Source of the DNA: Antitrichia curtipendula
Lineage: Eukaryota > Streptophyta > Bryopsida > Hypnales > Leucodontaceae
Direction: 5' to 3'
Assembly: GCA_951230915.1 (NCBI GenBank)
Contig: OX579635.1
Location: 4,898,001 to 4,962,000 of the forward strand
DNA: 64,000 nt
The notes under the pieces were generated by a model. It did not search any database. It had not been told where the DNA came from and was given only the letters and a program-made list of their open reading frames with translations. A program made the position numbers and the translations under genes. Positions within the stretch are counted from its first letter, which is position 1. Each line of letters opens with the position of its first letter. Positions 35,848-49,288 of the stretch are shown piece by piece.

Positions 35848-37820
35848 GTTGGCAATGCGATTTGCTTCAACAACTCCTCCTGGCCCACTCACAAACTTGA
35901 ACTTGAACTGGTGCTTCTTGGAAGCATTCTCAGACCATGCTCGGGTCGCCTGCCTGAAAGTTAACGAAGCTCCGCAAAATCTACCCGGACAAGGTGGATA
36001 CTTTTCTGCGTTGACTCAACACCACCTGAGTGGCTGCAGTCTGACTTCTTCAGCACCCCCATTCATCTCATGATGAAAATGGAGGTTGTCTCCCCCCCCC
36101 ATCCCAAAATGGGGTCGTTCAATTGACTTGACCTGCAGGCTCCATCTTTGTCTTTGTTTGCTTTGTTTTATTTATTTTAGGCTGTCTGAAAACTTTAAAA
36201 ATGCCGCCAAGTACTTGTTCCTGTGGTTCTTTGTACTCTTTCCTTTCATCAATCAGGCACTTGTCCATGTGTTTACAAAAAAAACAAAAACAAAAACAAA
36301 AACAACCCTCCTCTAATGATGGTTTCACGCTTCTCAAAAAAAATGAAAACAAAAATCAACAACACTCTAATGATGAGTTAACCCCTAGATACCCAAGCCT
36401 TCTTTTCTTGTTTTTGGAAGGCATTTTGGAACTTTTAGAATGCAAGCTGTAGGAGTGATTAAAAAAAACTTAAAATGAAATTGTAACTATAGGATCTTGA
36501 AGTTTAAGGCTCGTAGATAGTGCCAAAAAAAATGAGAAGAAATAGCCACATAGACTTTGAGATATTTCTTGTTGAATGTAAAAGACTAACAATATTTTAG
36601 GGTTTTTTTAGGTGCCCCAAACTTCAAATGTCAAAATGGTAGTCTTTAGGTTGAAAATTAGGGAGAAAGTAACTATGATGATTTAGCACCTATTGTTGTT
36701 ACTAGGAAATCACTAATCCCCCTCCCAAATCAATGACAACAACTTCACAGATTAGCCTACATTGCAACACTGGTGCAAGGTTGTGCCACCTAATACAAAG
36801 GAAAAATTCAACTCAATTTATTGGCACAAAACATTCATGAACAAAGAAAAATTCAATGGTGGATGCATTGCAAGTCTGATAACAATAATGTTGTAATTGA
36901 AATCAGTGCAAAAATACATTTGGATGTTTTTAGACGATGATTTTTTACAAAACAGGCCCTCACTGCCCAAGGGAGTTCCTGTCCAACTTTAAAAATGGGT
37001 TCCCGAGGACCCATAATCCACAAGAGCGTTCCCAAATGAGTTCTCACCACTCTACAATTCCTGAACGAGTTCCCGCTACTTCAAAAGAGCGTTCTCAAAC
37101 AAGTTCCAACCACTCCCAAGGGCCCATTATCCACAAGAAGTTCTCATTAGTCGGTGGAGTCCGAACCATGCTTAGGACTGTCACTTTCTTGGTCTCTTTA
37201 GACAGAGTGGGTTCCAGTACGTGACCATGAACCCTATAATTTCAAACCCTTGCCCACTTCCCTAACGTGGCAACAATTCATAGGTGCTTTTCAGTGCGCA
37301 ACGAGCATGTTTGCAATTGAGCCACCCTAAAAGAAATTGGAATGTAATATGCATGAGATGTAAATTGAACATTGAAGTACACTTGATACTGCAAATTCTC
37401 CCCCCCCCAAAAAAAATGTTGAAAAAAAAGTTAAGCCACTACCTTCAACACGGACACAAAGTTTCCCAAACACAACATTTTGGTGCCTCAGGTATTTAGA
37501 GGGGTAAGTTATCTTAGTGTTCTCACACTTCTGAGCTTCTTATCAAGATAGATTGAGCTACTTTCGTGAAACTGCGTATATGGTTGAAAATCGCAGTAAC
37601 CTATGTATCCAGAAGATGCAATCAGGTTGCTTGAAGAGAAAATCGTCCACACTTGAGGAGCTCAATTCGGATATTATTTTCCTCTACCAAGCTCAAGATT
37701 TGTGGTCCAAAGCATGAATCAAATCGAGCACTCAATTTACTTATGCTACGAAATGTCATTGCATCTTTTCCCAAAGGTGTCGGTGGCATGGTTTTGAACC
37801 GAAAACTCGACTATGAGTCG

Positions 37821-38136
37821 ACAACAGAGGTGTGTGATTCTCTTAGTTTGCAACTGCGTGTGGATTAGGTTAGACATCCCAGCAACATACTCGTAATGCA
37901 ATGGGATTATTTCAATGTTGCAGTGACAACAGAGGTGTGTGATCCTCTTAGCTTGCAAATGCGTGTGGATTAGATTTAGACATCCCAGCAACATACTCGT
38001 AATGCAATGGGATTATTTCAATGTTGCAGTGACAACAGAGGTGTGTGATCCTCTTCGCTTGCAACTGCGTGTGGATTAGGTTAGACATCCCAGCAACATA
38101 CTTGCAATGCAATGGGATTATTCCAATGTTGCAGTG
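37821..38136. repeat. Tandem array, three 105-106 bp units
   Basis: Units start at 37821, 37926 and 38032 ('acaacagaggtgtgtgat'), with a partial fourth from 38137 that diverges after 'acaacagtg'. Two spacings are 105 bp and one is 106, so the reading frame is not kept across the array and coding is unlikely. The long minus-strand frames here merely reflect the repeat. Confidence 0.85.
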
Positions 38137-38264
38137 ACAACAGTGTTTTTTGATCAATTGCAGTGGGGATTGTGATCAATATTCTGTGCTAGTCAATCGA
38201 ATAGCTTGAAGAAACGAAGCATCGGAGCTTGTTTTTTGACGTTATCTCATCTTTGTCATGAGCA

Positions 38265-38415
38265 GGGAATGGGAGAGACACGTTGAAGGAGATCAAGAGA
38301 GATTCGTTCCAAGAGGTTTTAGGTTTTGACATGGGTATAGCTCGTAAGCATAACCCTCAAAAGATGTTGAAAGCCTGGGATGAGAAGAAGGAGATGCGCA
38401 ACTTGAACACTGGTA
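38265..38415 (+). pseudogene. Possible orphan exon fragment
   Basis: After 'catgagcag' a frame of about 50 codons runs to a possible GT donor near 38412. It contains LKEIKRDSFQEVLGFDMGIA and a Lys/Glu-rich end. The composition looks protein-like, but no family is recognised and no partner exons were found. It lies just past the end of the direct duplication, so it may be a broken gene piece. Confidence 0.2.
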
Positions 38416-38567
38416 CTCAACATGGGGTATTGGGCTTCTGTCTATTTTTGTCTGAACTCAAAGAATTTGGAATTGTAGAATCTCATTCACTGGAATTTGG
38501 CTGTCACGTTTTAAATTATGTGCATATACTAAAATCACACAGTTATCTTTTGCTTTATTTTTTTTAG

Positions 38568-39335
38568 AAACTTCTAAAAGTGACTTAGCAACTATTACCT
38601 TTATCTTATCTTGAACATCGACTCCATCAAAACAATTCTCTGAAAAAATTAAAATTCTTTGTTCCTTCTGGGATGGGAGGGTATAAGTCATCCAAAGGTC
38701 TTCTATTGGCCTCACCTTATATTTTAAAGATTAAATTATAAATGCTCATACTAAGATACCAGTAATAGATCAATTGGAGGGAGATCGTTCCAAATAATAG
38801 TAATTCTAAATTATTTATTTAGATTTGATTCAAATAAAATATTCCTTCTTTTTTCCATAGACATATTACACAATCTTCTTTAAAACTTTTTCAATGTATA
38901 TTCGTTCACAAAGGATATAAAGAAGAGACCAATTTGGATTTTTTGAATTTTTTTTTGGTCAAACAATAATACACTAGTATAAAATACAATTTGTAAATTA
39001 TTTTACAAATAGTCGGACTCCGCCTAAATTAGTGTTTCACGTACTACTGCCAATGTTAGACTCTAGATGATCCGGGGCATATCCCTCGACCCATATACCC
39101 GGATTAAATACCCCGTCTCTCCGGGTATCAAAGGCCCTGTGCATACACCAGCGCAAGTTTGGCAGTACAGATTTGAACGCCCAAGCGTTTGCTCGTTGCC
39201 TCCGAAGAAGCAAGGCTGCAGCCACCAACACACAAACGCACACACAATTTACGTTTGCGAGTTTTTACCTTAGACCCCTGCTCGATTCGACGAAGCATCC
39301 ACCCTTGCGTCGCGTCGTCGTGCAGACCTTCGGGG
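38568..39335. other. Upstream region of the HAD phosphatase gene
   Basis: AT-rich to about 39000, then clearly richer in G+C. A weak TATA-like TTAAATA lies at 39104-39110. The coding frame is open without ATG for 49 codons upstream of 39336. Confidence 0.35.
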
Positions 39336-41722
39336 ATGTCGGAGAACGTGCTAATAACCTTCGATGTGGACGGCACTCTGATGCAAAGCTCAGGCTTGCA
39401 GGCCAATCTGCTGCACAAAAAGGCGTTTTCCCATGCGTTTCTGCAAGTGTTCGGGGTGGAAGGCACCATCGACGCTATCAAGGTATCAGCTCCCGCTCAT
39501 TTGGCACCCGCATTTGTGAATTTTCATCCGTCGGTAGACAAATTAAGGAATAGGTTGAAGTGGAGTGTGCATCAGAGCTTATAGTTTGGTTGTGATCGAG
39601 GAAGGGAAATGGAAGACATGATTTCTAGGTTTTACTGGACTTTCTTTTGCTGGTTTGATTAAGAAGCTCGATTGACCTTGGAGAACGTACCGACACAGAC
39701 TGGCCATGTTCCATACCCTAATTCTGTTGAATTGGTGGCTTTGGTGCGGTTTTAGCTGCGTTGCGCATTTTTTGCTGTTGGAGTTTTGAAGGAATTTTGT
39801 GGTTGCTGGGAAACAAGTGTGCCTGTTCTTTGTTTTTCTTTAATTTTCTACACGAGTGGGAGCTGACTTTTCGACTATCTCTAGTGACGGCGGTCACGCG
39901 ACTAAGGTTTTTGTTTAACATTTTGGATAGATTGTATGTGTCGTGACTATGCTGAATTTTGTTGAGTTTCAATTTTTTTTCTTTCGGGTGCAGCATCATG
40001 GGAGTACGGACCCGATGGTCATCCTCAACACGCTCGAACACTATGGCATTCCACAAGAGGTATTTTCCTATGCTGATAACGAAGGTTATAACATGACTGT
40101 AAAGTTCTCGCCAATTTCTTCATAGCTGGTCCGGGTCATTGAGTTCTGAAATTGAAAAAAGTCGAGGTTCGTTTGCGGTAGAGTGCTGCTCAGGTGACAC
40201 CCAGTGTATGTTCTATGGAGAGAATGTACCTTGGAAGTGCACCATCTGGTATGGTGTCCCCTGAGCACCAATCATCCCTTGATTTGTAGTTTGAGTCTTC
40301 AAACTCCCATTTGATTTTGCCGCTTCTGAATGTGCTTGGTAATGTTGAATATTGCTGTGTATATAGTAACCTATTGTTCAACAAGAAAAAACGATTCCTC
40401 ATTTTCTGACTGGCTTGGTGTGGTTTTATGACCGTGGCAGACAGCCGCTCCAAAGCTTGGAGAGCTGAAGGCCAAGATGGTTGACTATGCCATACAGCAT
40501 GCAAGTGAGGTAGGCGAGGGCCTGGAGGTTCTTCCAGGTGTGCGAAGTCTGCTGGAATTTCTCTCGAGGCAGCCCGACGTGGTTATTGGATTGGTACAAC
40601 TCTCTACGTTCTTTCATTCATTTCCATTGTCCTCACACGATGGGTGAGATCATACACTTCCGGTGGTGAGAAGCGACATGTTCACGTTGGTGGTTGTCAA
40701 ATTTTCCAATCATTCACTATGGTTGAGCTTTTGCATTGCAGGTGACGGGCAACTTGGAGGATATTGCCTGGCTTAAAATGGAAGGCCTTGGTATTCGTCA
40801 GTACTTTTCACTTCCCAATTTTGGAGGGTAATCAACTTTTCTGGCTTCATTTTGTGACCTGCAAAATATCCTTGCACCATTTACAGTTCTGGGGGAACCC
40901 AGGAAGAGGACCGGCTGTCATAAAGGAGACAATTGGTTCAGTTCGGAGAAAAATGGAAATGTTGAAGCCGGAGATTTTGAATGTTTTTCATGTACACAAT
41001 ATATGTTCCCGTGCATAGAGTCGAGGATTCAATTAATCTTCTCTCCTGTGCTTGAGCCAAGTTCAATTTTTGTAGGTTTGGAAGTGATCATATTGAAAGA
41101 GGAGAACTGGTGAGGATTGCTGCAGCCCGTGCCGAGCAATTGTTCCCGGGAGGATTTCGATTGCGTGCTCATGTTGGAGACACGGTAATTCAACCTCGCG
41201 TGCTCACATGTTCTTGCCATTGACTTGGTTCTGCTGACTGATGGTGCCGCGTTAATATGGATGTTCCCAAATCAGCTATTCCATGTGGTTTATACTTGAC
41301 AATGGTAGAGGCGTACTTCAAATATGTTATGACAGTGCAGGAAATAATACTTTTATGATCTGATATTGCACCTGTGTTTCTTTGCTCATCGTTCAGCTTG
41401 AGTCTAAATTTTGGCGTGGTGCTCCATCAAAGAAATTCCTCTTGCATTGACCTGCTCAATATAGTGATGTTGCCTTCACCTCTTATTTTCAGTGATGTTG
41501 GTCCTTGACTGACATTGATGATTTTGTAATTATCTACAGCCAAATGACATTCGGGCTGCGGAATTTGGAGGAGCTTTGGCAATTGGCGTGTGCACAGGGA
41601 TCTTCACCCAAAAGGATTTGCGTGAGGCTAGTCATAGTGACACACCCGCAGTAATCCTGGATAATCTCCAAAATTTATTAAGTTTTACCAGCATACTCGG
41701 CCTTTCAAGCAGAGATATTTAG
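39336..41722 (+). CDS. HAD-superfamily phosphatase, subfamily I type
   Basis: Six exons, 39336-39482, 39994-40059, 40441-40593, 40742-40827, 41076-41184 and 41540-41722, give 247 residues. Every intron is GT..AG and all phases agree. The haloacid dehalogenase signature is complete: motif I DVDGTL (residues 10-15, first Asp nucleophile), motif II around VIGLVTGN across the exon 3/4 junction, the conserved FGGFGSDH segment across exons 4/5, and motif IV HVGDTPNDIRAA across exons 5/6. Enzymes of this type hydrolyse small phosphate esters with Mg2+ through an aspartyl-phosphate. It resembles phosphoglycolate-phosphatase-like proteins, but the substrate cannot be told from sequence. The length is normal for the family. 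ATG 39336 is the first in-frame Met; no transit peptide follows it, so a cytosolic location is likely. No defects seen. Confidence 0.93.
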
Positions 41723-43939
41723 TGTTATCCACTTCAGATATCCCCCCCTTTGGTTGATTTCACGCTTGAAGTAGAGACTGAAGCTAAACGGCACAATGCA
41801 CTTAGTGACCACTGAACATGGCAGTTAACATTTCAGAGTCTGAAGGGCGCTTCGTTCAATTCATGTCACCAAACATTATTTCAGTGGAAACAGCTGACAA
41901 TCGATTGAACAGCTCATATCTTCCGAAATAGATGAAATTACAGTAATGCAATTTCACTAATGGTCTCATGTCAAATTGCGAGAGTGAGCTTTATTAGTTG
42001 GCAGCGATATAGCTTCTTAGAAGGCCTCAGATTTATGGGGTTATCTACGCATGGATCTCGAGTGACTGAATCCACCGAACCTATTGACGACTTGACCCAG
42101 GTAGAGGAGTTCCTTGGGCTGACTTGCAGCAGAATCTGCCTCGGACCAGCCTGGGTCCAAATTGGTAGAAGGACGAATCGGCTCCTCTTTTCATTTTGAA
42201 GATTCGAATAATAATAGTGCCTCACAGGCTTCGCAACGTGCAGGATCTCAAGGCGGTTCCTTTTTGACTGTGACTCTCTCAAAGCAGTGTTTTCGCCGCA
42301 AGTGACTGAAAATTAGTGGCTTCCTGCTCTCATGTTTAGAGTCACGAGCATTAAGAGATGAAGCGTAAATATCACCGTTCTTAAACAAGCTTACCGTACT
42401 GAGCTATGTTACCCATCTCTACTGCTCCTTCAAGAATTTATGTGCAGGAGTGGATTCGTGGGCGAGTGAATTGACCGAGGACCTCTGCTGGGATTTATCT
42501 TTTAACAGTGCACCGGAGCTCTGTCAAATCTCAGTGTGTGGAAGTACTTAAGGTAGGGAATTCATTCCCGTGGCTTTCAGTGGTTCTCGTATTCGAATGA
42601 AATCTTTTGACGCGCTTCTTGTGCTCTTTTTTGAGATGATTTCAAACACTAAAAAATTATTGTTGTTTAGATATGTGAAACAAGCTCTGAATTTTCAAGG
42701 TGAGAAACACCACGAGTAAGCTTTGACTCTTCAGTTGTCGTACATTGTCATGTTCCCCAGATCCTAAACATGTACTTGTCAGTAACATTTACTCCAGTTA
42801 TGGTCTATCCATGGCCTACCCACACCGAAAGGTCTCCGACGAGAAAGGTTTCACTTACATATCTTTCAAAGCAGGCTCCTGTATCTGATTTCACAGGTTC
42901 TGACACTCTCTTGAGTGCCCAGACTTCGTCTCGATTCAGAAATTTAACCGTTTGCTGTTGTCCATTCTGTGCAGTTGCATGGACATTTCATTTGTTGTTG
43001 TTCATTCAGTGCGCATACAAGTATACTTGTCCACTCTGAAAAACTCGGAGAACTTGAACACCCATGGAGCCGGGAGCCGTGTATAAGAGCTTGTGCACCT
43101 TGCTCTACGGTAAGGGTTACTTGTGGGGGCAGGTTCTTACATTTATCTAGCAAGGTGAAAACTTTTCGTCCAGCCCAACCCGTACGATGTCTAAAAAGCC
43201 TGTGCTAAGAGAATCTAGAAACTTCTTTCATCTGTTAACGAGCCGCAACCAAAACCAAGACAGTTTAATATTTTAAACCATGTCATGCTCAGATTCTTAT
43301 TAGATGTAGAACCTTTGTTGCAGGCTGTGCTACGAAAATGCGGGTGGAGAGAATTTTTAGGGAGTCTACGGTACTGCAGGCAACAGTTCCATGTTCTCGT
43401 TGTTGTATCCTCGGTACTTTAATGCGTTAGAGCACGTTACTGTTGTGGTGTGCTCTCTACTGCAATGTGGTGGAGAACGCTGTAAGTGATAAACCCTATA
43501 CAACTGGCGAAATCGTGATGCGCAACATACTATTTCACGCTGTGAATGTTTCCAAACGCTTGTCCGAGTTTGTTCTTTTCAAGCTCACATCCCTTTGCCG
43601 CAGGTGAAACAAAACGGAAACGGGATAACATACTTCTAACTTGGCGTGGAGTGGCTCGTGGCCTGCATCTAGGTACCACATGAAGTGATGAACTGGCTCA
43701 ACCTGGAATCATTTATTAAGCTACGGAGAGCCGGGTCAAAGCCTTAAAGCCCAAGGTGCAGGCTTTGGCTTCGTCTGCCTGCACTGTGCCACATTACCTC
43801 ACGACAGCCTAATCTTCTCGAGTACCAAACTTACGCTTCCCAAGTCGGTCCATGCCCCGAGTGTAGGGTGGGTGCCCTTGAGGGCATTCGTACTGACTCT
43901 AGGCACAGCTGTCCTATTATGGAGTAGTGTAGTAGTAGT
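41723..43939. other. 3' side of the HAD gene and intergenic DNA
   Basis: Presumably starts with the 3' UTR of the phosphatase gene. Short frames on both strands (for example around 41960-42280 and 42770-43200) show no recognisable protein. Higher in G+C than the repeat-rich left half. No RNA gene seen. Confidence 0.4.
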
Positions 43940-44333
43940 AGAGCATCCCCACAGCAAGTCGCCAAAGGCACTCAACACGGGGAATGGGCGGGCGGTGGCT
44001 TAGAAATGGCTCCCCCATGGCATGTACGCCAAGTGAAAAAAATATGCCCGGACACTTCGAAAAGTGGGCAGATAGTGTCTCTTGGGACGTGGCTTGCTGA
44101 GTAATTTAATAATCTTCTTGGTCTCGCCTTTTGAAAAAGCTTCTCTTCGAAAGTTGGAGAGATTTTTTTTTAAAGAATAATAAAATAGGAAGCATGGTGC
44201 ACCTTTTGAGCACTTGGCAAATCTCCCCATGGGGCTGTGTGGCTCAAGAATCAATAGTGCGGCACGCCAAACTATGAAATCTGTTTGTTTGGTGCCCTTG
44301 TTTTGCTAGCTAGTTGTGGGGATGCTCTTAGGC
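43940..44333. mobile_element. MITE with GAGCATCCCCACA ends
   Basis: The left end GAGCATCCCCACA (from about 43941) and the inverse TGTGGGGATGCTC (to about 44330) bound about 390 bp with no coding capacity. It lies between trinucleotides that could be a TWA-like target duplication (gta/tta), which would suggest a PIF/Harbinger affinity. That assignment is inference. Confidence 0.65.
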
Positions 44334-44480
44334 TTGCAAATCGATACAGTGTAGTAGGTCTTTTTTTTTTTTTCCTTGTATGAAGTGTCAAAGTGGTGAT
44401 ATAAAATGTTTTAGCGGTGCTTCAAATTTCAATGTTCATTCACATATTGGATGAAAAATATCACGTTAGTACTCATCAAG

Positions 44481-44712
44481 AAAGTACCCTCCCATTGAAA
44501 CAATATTGTTTCGATGGTTTTAGAGTCCAATACTGAAAGTATATTGTTATTGTACAAAAATTGTATTGTAACAATATAGTTTCAATGGAAATGCATTATT
44601 TCCACTGAAACTGCATTGTTGCAATACTACTTTTGTACTTGAATAATACACTTTCAATATTGGACTGTGAAACCATTGAAACAATATTGCAACAATAGTA
44701 AGAGAGTAGGGG
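44481..44712. repeat. Long imperfect hairpin
   Basis: Bases 44501-44595 pair with 44598-44689 in inverted orientation with scattered mismatches (for example 'gtccaatactgaaagt' against 'actttcaatattggac'). Weaker pairing extends outward past 44484 and 44708. The arms are about 95 bp and the loop almost nil. It is either a foldback MITE or a young inverted duplication that could make a long hairpin RNA. Confidence 0.7.
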
Positions 44713-44759
44713 GGGTAGTTCCCAATGCATGTATCACATGGGCACAATTTGTTTTCATC

Positions 44760-46065
44760 CACAATTGGGTGATTTCATCTAAGTTTTTTTTGAATTTCAG
44801 GTATTATGGCAAAAAACTTCATGATTTGTTGCCATTGCTTTGCCAAATTATATTTTTCTAGTGCAATCTGGCACTATAATGCCCATTTTTGTTGCATTCA
44901 TCCAAGAAAACAAAAAAAAGTATATTTTTAGAATCTAACCGTAGGATCTTGTACTTTACTTGTCTAACATCATGTGGAAAAAGTTTCATGGAGTTTGACC
45001 ATACAGATTGGAAGATATTAGCATTCAAAGTTGAAATGTTTTTTTTTGAATACTATCATGCAATTTCAGATGACTTTGACCGCCCTTTGTGAAATTTTTT
45101 TGCACTATGGACTATGAATTAAAAAAAAATTGTATTGAGGAATTGAGTTGAAAGTCTAGAAAAAAATTTCAAAAGAAAAATGATTGTTTTTCGTTCTTTA
45201 AGAAATTGCAAAGTAGAAATAGGTCCAAGATTGAAAGAAAAACTAAATCATTAATAGCTCTAAGATGGGATTGAAACACAATAATTCCAATGGTGAGATT
45301 GTTCTAGCAATCAAACTTAACCTCGTCAAAAAAAAATTTTGAAAAAACTGAAAAGTTGCATTCAGAATGAATCCTATAAGTTATTTTTTCAAGAAGATGC
45401 CTAGATTGCCCCCATAACAAGATTGTTTATAACTTTCAAATCACTAATCCAAATGGAATGAATCAAAGCTTCACATGTAGACAAAAGTATGATCTATAAG
45501 GTAAAAAAATTTAAAATTTTAATTTCAGGTGTTTTTTTTGGGGGGGAGGGGCGCCTGGTGAAGTGAAAATCATGTTTAAGATGGCATAGCTTTTTCTCCT
45601 TGTCATCAATTGAAATACAAATTATATTCCCATGAAGCTAAGAAGTTTGTCTATCTTATGAGAAAGTTCCAAAAAGTTTCATAAAAAATTAAAGTTATAG
45701 GAACTTGCCCAAAATCCATTTCGTCCTCCGAAGGGACAATGGTCCTTTATGGGTTAATCAAAATGAAATGATTTAAAGCTTTCTACGTACAAATAAATCT
45801 AAAGAACCAATTTTCAATTTTTATTTCTAAAAAAAAATGATTTAAATTTTTTTTTGAACTACCAAGCAATGAAAATTACATATCATGCAATAACTTTTTA
45901 GCCATGTAGTCAAAAGTTACGAAAATTGTTGCGTCTTAAAGTTACTCTTTAGGCACATGTTATGTGAAATTTTCAAAGAAAAAAAATAAGAACTCCATTT
46001 GTAGTGAGTTGCCTAAAATCACTATGTTGCCAAAAAAAGGTGTTTGGACCTTTAGGGGTTAAAAA
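44760..46065. repeat. Diverged GGGGTTAAG-type dispersed repeat
   Basis: Ends in 'ggacctttaggggttaa' at about 46062. The last 200 bp align with 10220-10410, and the middle (45210-45760) aligns with 6830-7350 of the inverted-repeat arm. The left boundary is approximate. Non-coding. Confidence 0.5.
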
Positions 46066-48065
46066 CTCTATCAATTCCATTTCTATTGTTTTTAATAATC
46101 TTACATAAAGCTACATTAGTATGTGGTAGTACAAAGTTAGCAAGTGTAAAAAGGTTGTAGCCAACTAAAATTTAGAATTTTTCAACAGTATGCAACACCA
46201 ATCTAAATTTTCAATTGGCCATTTTTAACAATGGGAACTTAGAAAAGTATAGACTTGCTAAAAAGCTCTTGAGACAGTCTTTAGGATTTATAGATAAATA
46301 GTTTTATTTGATGAAGTTTTGTAGGTTTTATTGAAGGTTCAAATTTTTTCTTGTTATAATATATTAGAATGAAAAAGAAATTCAACCACTTATTATATGA
46401 AAACAATAAAGAATTAGGAGATACGCTTTGGACTTTTTTCACAGACCTTGAGATGCTTTTGAAGCCTAAAAGTTCATTTTTTTCAATTTGATAAATATTC
46501 ATTGATAGTACTAGGATTAAAAACCTACTTCATTATGTTAGAAAGATGCTATGATTTTAATGCCCCAAGATTCTCTATTGTTATCTCTAATGTAATCTAC
46601 ACATGTGAACTCTATATTTAAATAATTTTATATTGTAGCCATTATAACTGGAATTTTGTTGGTTATTTTAAAAAGGTAAGAATGTGCTTTACCATATATC
46701 TTAGTTTACTCTATTAACAATTTTGTTTTCATCTACAAGTTGGGTTGAAATTTAATCATGATTACTTTATCTATGAGTCTCAAAACTCAAGCATTGATAT
46801 TTTATCATTGCTATGGATTGAATGTATGAGAATTTTTTTCTTATTTAATGCTATTAATAGCATAGGCTTTCAAAGAGCTATGATCATATAGAGGTGAATA
46901 ATGTTACATTGTGACATTTTTTGTATATGTAGAAAGTAAAAGTGACATTAATATCTAAAAGACTAGTTTCATTGCAATGAAATCAAATATAATTTTTGAG
47001 TTTAATTCAATTTTTTACATTATATTCAATTTTTATCTTATATTATTATATGAAAGGCGTTGTCCACTAATGTAAAAATCTTTATTGGTTTCATTAAAAA
47101 TTGTTATTTGTTATGATACTTACCAAAAAAAAGTTTAATTAATGAATATAAGAAAACAGTCCATTTAAATTGAGATTTTTTCAAGAATTCCAAGTAGTAA
47201 TGAAGAACAACTTGAACATTTTTCAAATAATTATTTTGTTTCTATCATTCAAAACACTACTAGCAATGACCTTCAAGTCAATTACCATTATCAAAGTAAA
47301 TTCAATTTAAAAAAATAATTGATATTAATAAATTCATATCTACTAATGTAAATATATTGTATTTCTAAAAATGTTGATATTTGTAGAATTTTTGATGGAT
47401 AAATCAATTATTGTGATTGTTTAAAGTGAAAATTAGATTAAATTATACCACTTATAACGTACACTTGAAAATTTGAGATTTTTACCAAAAATAAAGGTTA
47501 GAATGAGCAATCAATATTTTGTAGTTTAATTCTAGAAGTTGTTTTAGGAAGAAAATATGAAAAAAAACAATACTGTCTGATTTAGATTTTAACACATGGA
47601 ACTTGTAAATACTAAAAAGATTAATTTAATTTTTTCAAAAATATCAAATGGTGCAAAAATATAATTTGTTGGTCTTGTTATTTTACCTTTAATCAAACAC
47701 TAGTTATATTTGAGTTATATTTAAGTTTAGCCAACACATATCCAATTTGGGGATGTGAAAATCTTTAAGAGTTAAAGAAGTAATGAAGTTACAAGAGCCA
47801 TAAAAGTAGCATACAATTTTTTTTAACACTTATCAAATTATTTAATAGCATAACAAAGTGAAAATATAAAAGAAGTTTAAAACTTGGCTTTGTCGCTTTC
47901 CTAGGATTTGATGAAACAATAAAAAGATGTTATACTAATCCTCTAAGGCCCATTCGCTTTCTAAATTTAGACAAAGTTTTTTTTAGCAAAAAATAAATTT
48001 GGAATTTTATATTTCTATCTTTATATTCCAAATTAAGATCATATTAGACAATTTTTTCCATAAAA
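46066..48065. other. AT-rich intergenic DNA
   Basis: Two kilobases of very AT-rich sequence with only chance open frames. No TIR pair or gene could be supported. Confidence 0.5.
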
Positions 48066-48327
48066 AGGTCATATTCGTTATATTGAGACTTTTCGCAGTC
48101 TCAATTTTATCCTCAACTCAAAGATAAACTACTTTATCTCTTTATTAGCATTTTTTTATAAATAGGGAACAACAACTTTTAGAATTTTGTTATAGAATTA
48201 CTATTTTAGCATTATTTATTATTTATTTCAATTACTATATTTTCAAATGAATTTTCAAATGAATTTTCCAATAACTAACATTATGTTTCAAAATCTACAA
48301 AAAGTCTCAATATAATGAATATGGCCT
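48066..48327. mobile_element. 262-bp MITE with AGGYCATATTC ends
   Basis: The left end (48066-48093) and the inverse of the right end (about 48300-48327) agree at 26 of 28 positions, around 'ttatattgagactttt'. The interior is AT-rich, non-coding and includes a short 'tttcaaatgaa' duplication near 48240. Confidence 0.7.
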
Positions 48328-49288
48328 TTAAAGTATAAATATCAAGTTTTCAATATTTGTTAAGTACTAGAGAAAATTTATTTTTAAGATTTTTTTCTCA
48401 TATTTTCATCTTTTAGTTTTACTTTAACAAATCAAATGAAGTTGCAATTTTGGATGATTATAGAGAGTTTCAAATGTTGAAAATAGAAGCTACATTTGGG
48501 CGTTTTATAGGTTAATCTTCAAAATTGAATTCCAATAGATTTGTAAGTATTTTTCAAATTTTAATTTGTTTGATGTGTTATACATCAAGTTGTATATATG
48601 TTTATATATTTAAAAGAAGTTCTTATATCCTTCATTTACAATGCAATTGAAGGTGTATTCCACTTCAAACTTGATGGCAATTTTAAGATTAGTGAGAGAG
48701 CATTTGCAACTCAATATCAAGAGAGTTAGAAACATGGGCAAAATGAACAAAAAGTGCTTCAAACCCCTTGGAACATTCTATAATGCTTATGTCCTATTTA
48801 AAAAAAAATAGGCCCACCAAATCTAAATTGAATTTGCTTTATACTACATTAGACTTGTGTAAATGGTAGAAATACCTTTATGACTTATATCAATTTCCTT
48901 TACTATCATAAAGTAAGGCAAGAATTCACACATCTCTATCAAATACTTATTTTTTCTCCAAAATAAGTTTTGGTGGATGCCAAGAATAGTTTTTTTTCAT
49001 TTTTTTTTCACCATATAAAATATTTATTTTTTGAAAAAACAATTTATCACCCCTCTTCCCTCCAATTTTGGCATTTTTAAAAAAAAATTATTTTCCTGCC
49101 AAACTTACCCAACAACTATAACATCCACTCAATTCTAAAATGCTCCATGTAAACTTGCACAAAATTTCTTCCAAATGGATGGTTTTCCAATTGAGCCAAG
49201 AATGTATATTAAGGTGAGCACCCAAAATGTTTCACTAACTTGAAACCGTCATCATCACTCACTATACATCTCCCAAATCAACGTATAC
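48328..49288. other. AT-rich intergenic DNA
   Basis: No gene, RNA or TIR pair seen; only homopolymer-rich AT sequence. Confidence 0.45.

Larger units (their letters stand above)
32652..38209 (+). repeat. Direct segmental duplication, copy 2
   Basis: Partner of 8877-14234. Homology must begin at or before 32652, because the other copy is cut there by the N gap. It ends after the shared 'agtcaatcgaata' motif near 38205, where copy 1 continues into a foldback element. This copy has three 105-bp tandem units where copy 1 has one. Confidence 0.95.

Noticed and set aside
37746..38157. Minus-strand frames with repeated peptide segments
   Set aside because: They are the translated 105-106 bp tandem repeat. 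One unit is 106 bp, so the frame is not kept.
1..38209. Autonomous retrotransposon or transposase genes
   Set aside because: No reverse transcriptase, integrase or transposase motif could be read in any long frame, so all elements are listed as non-autonomous.
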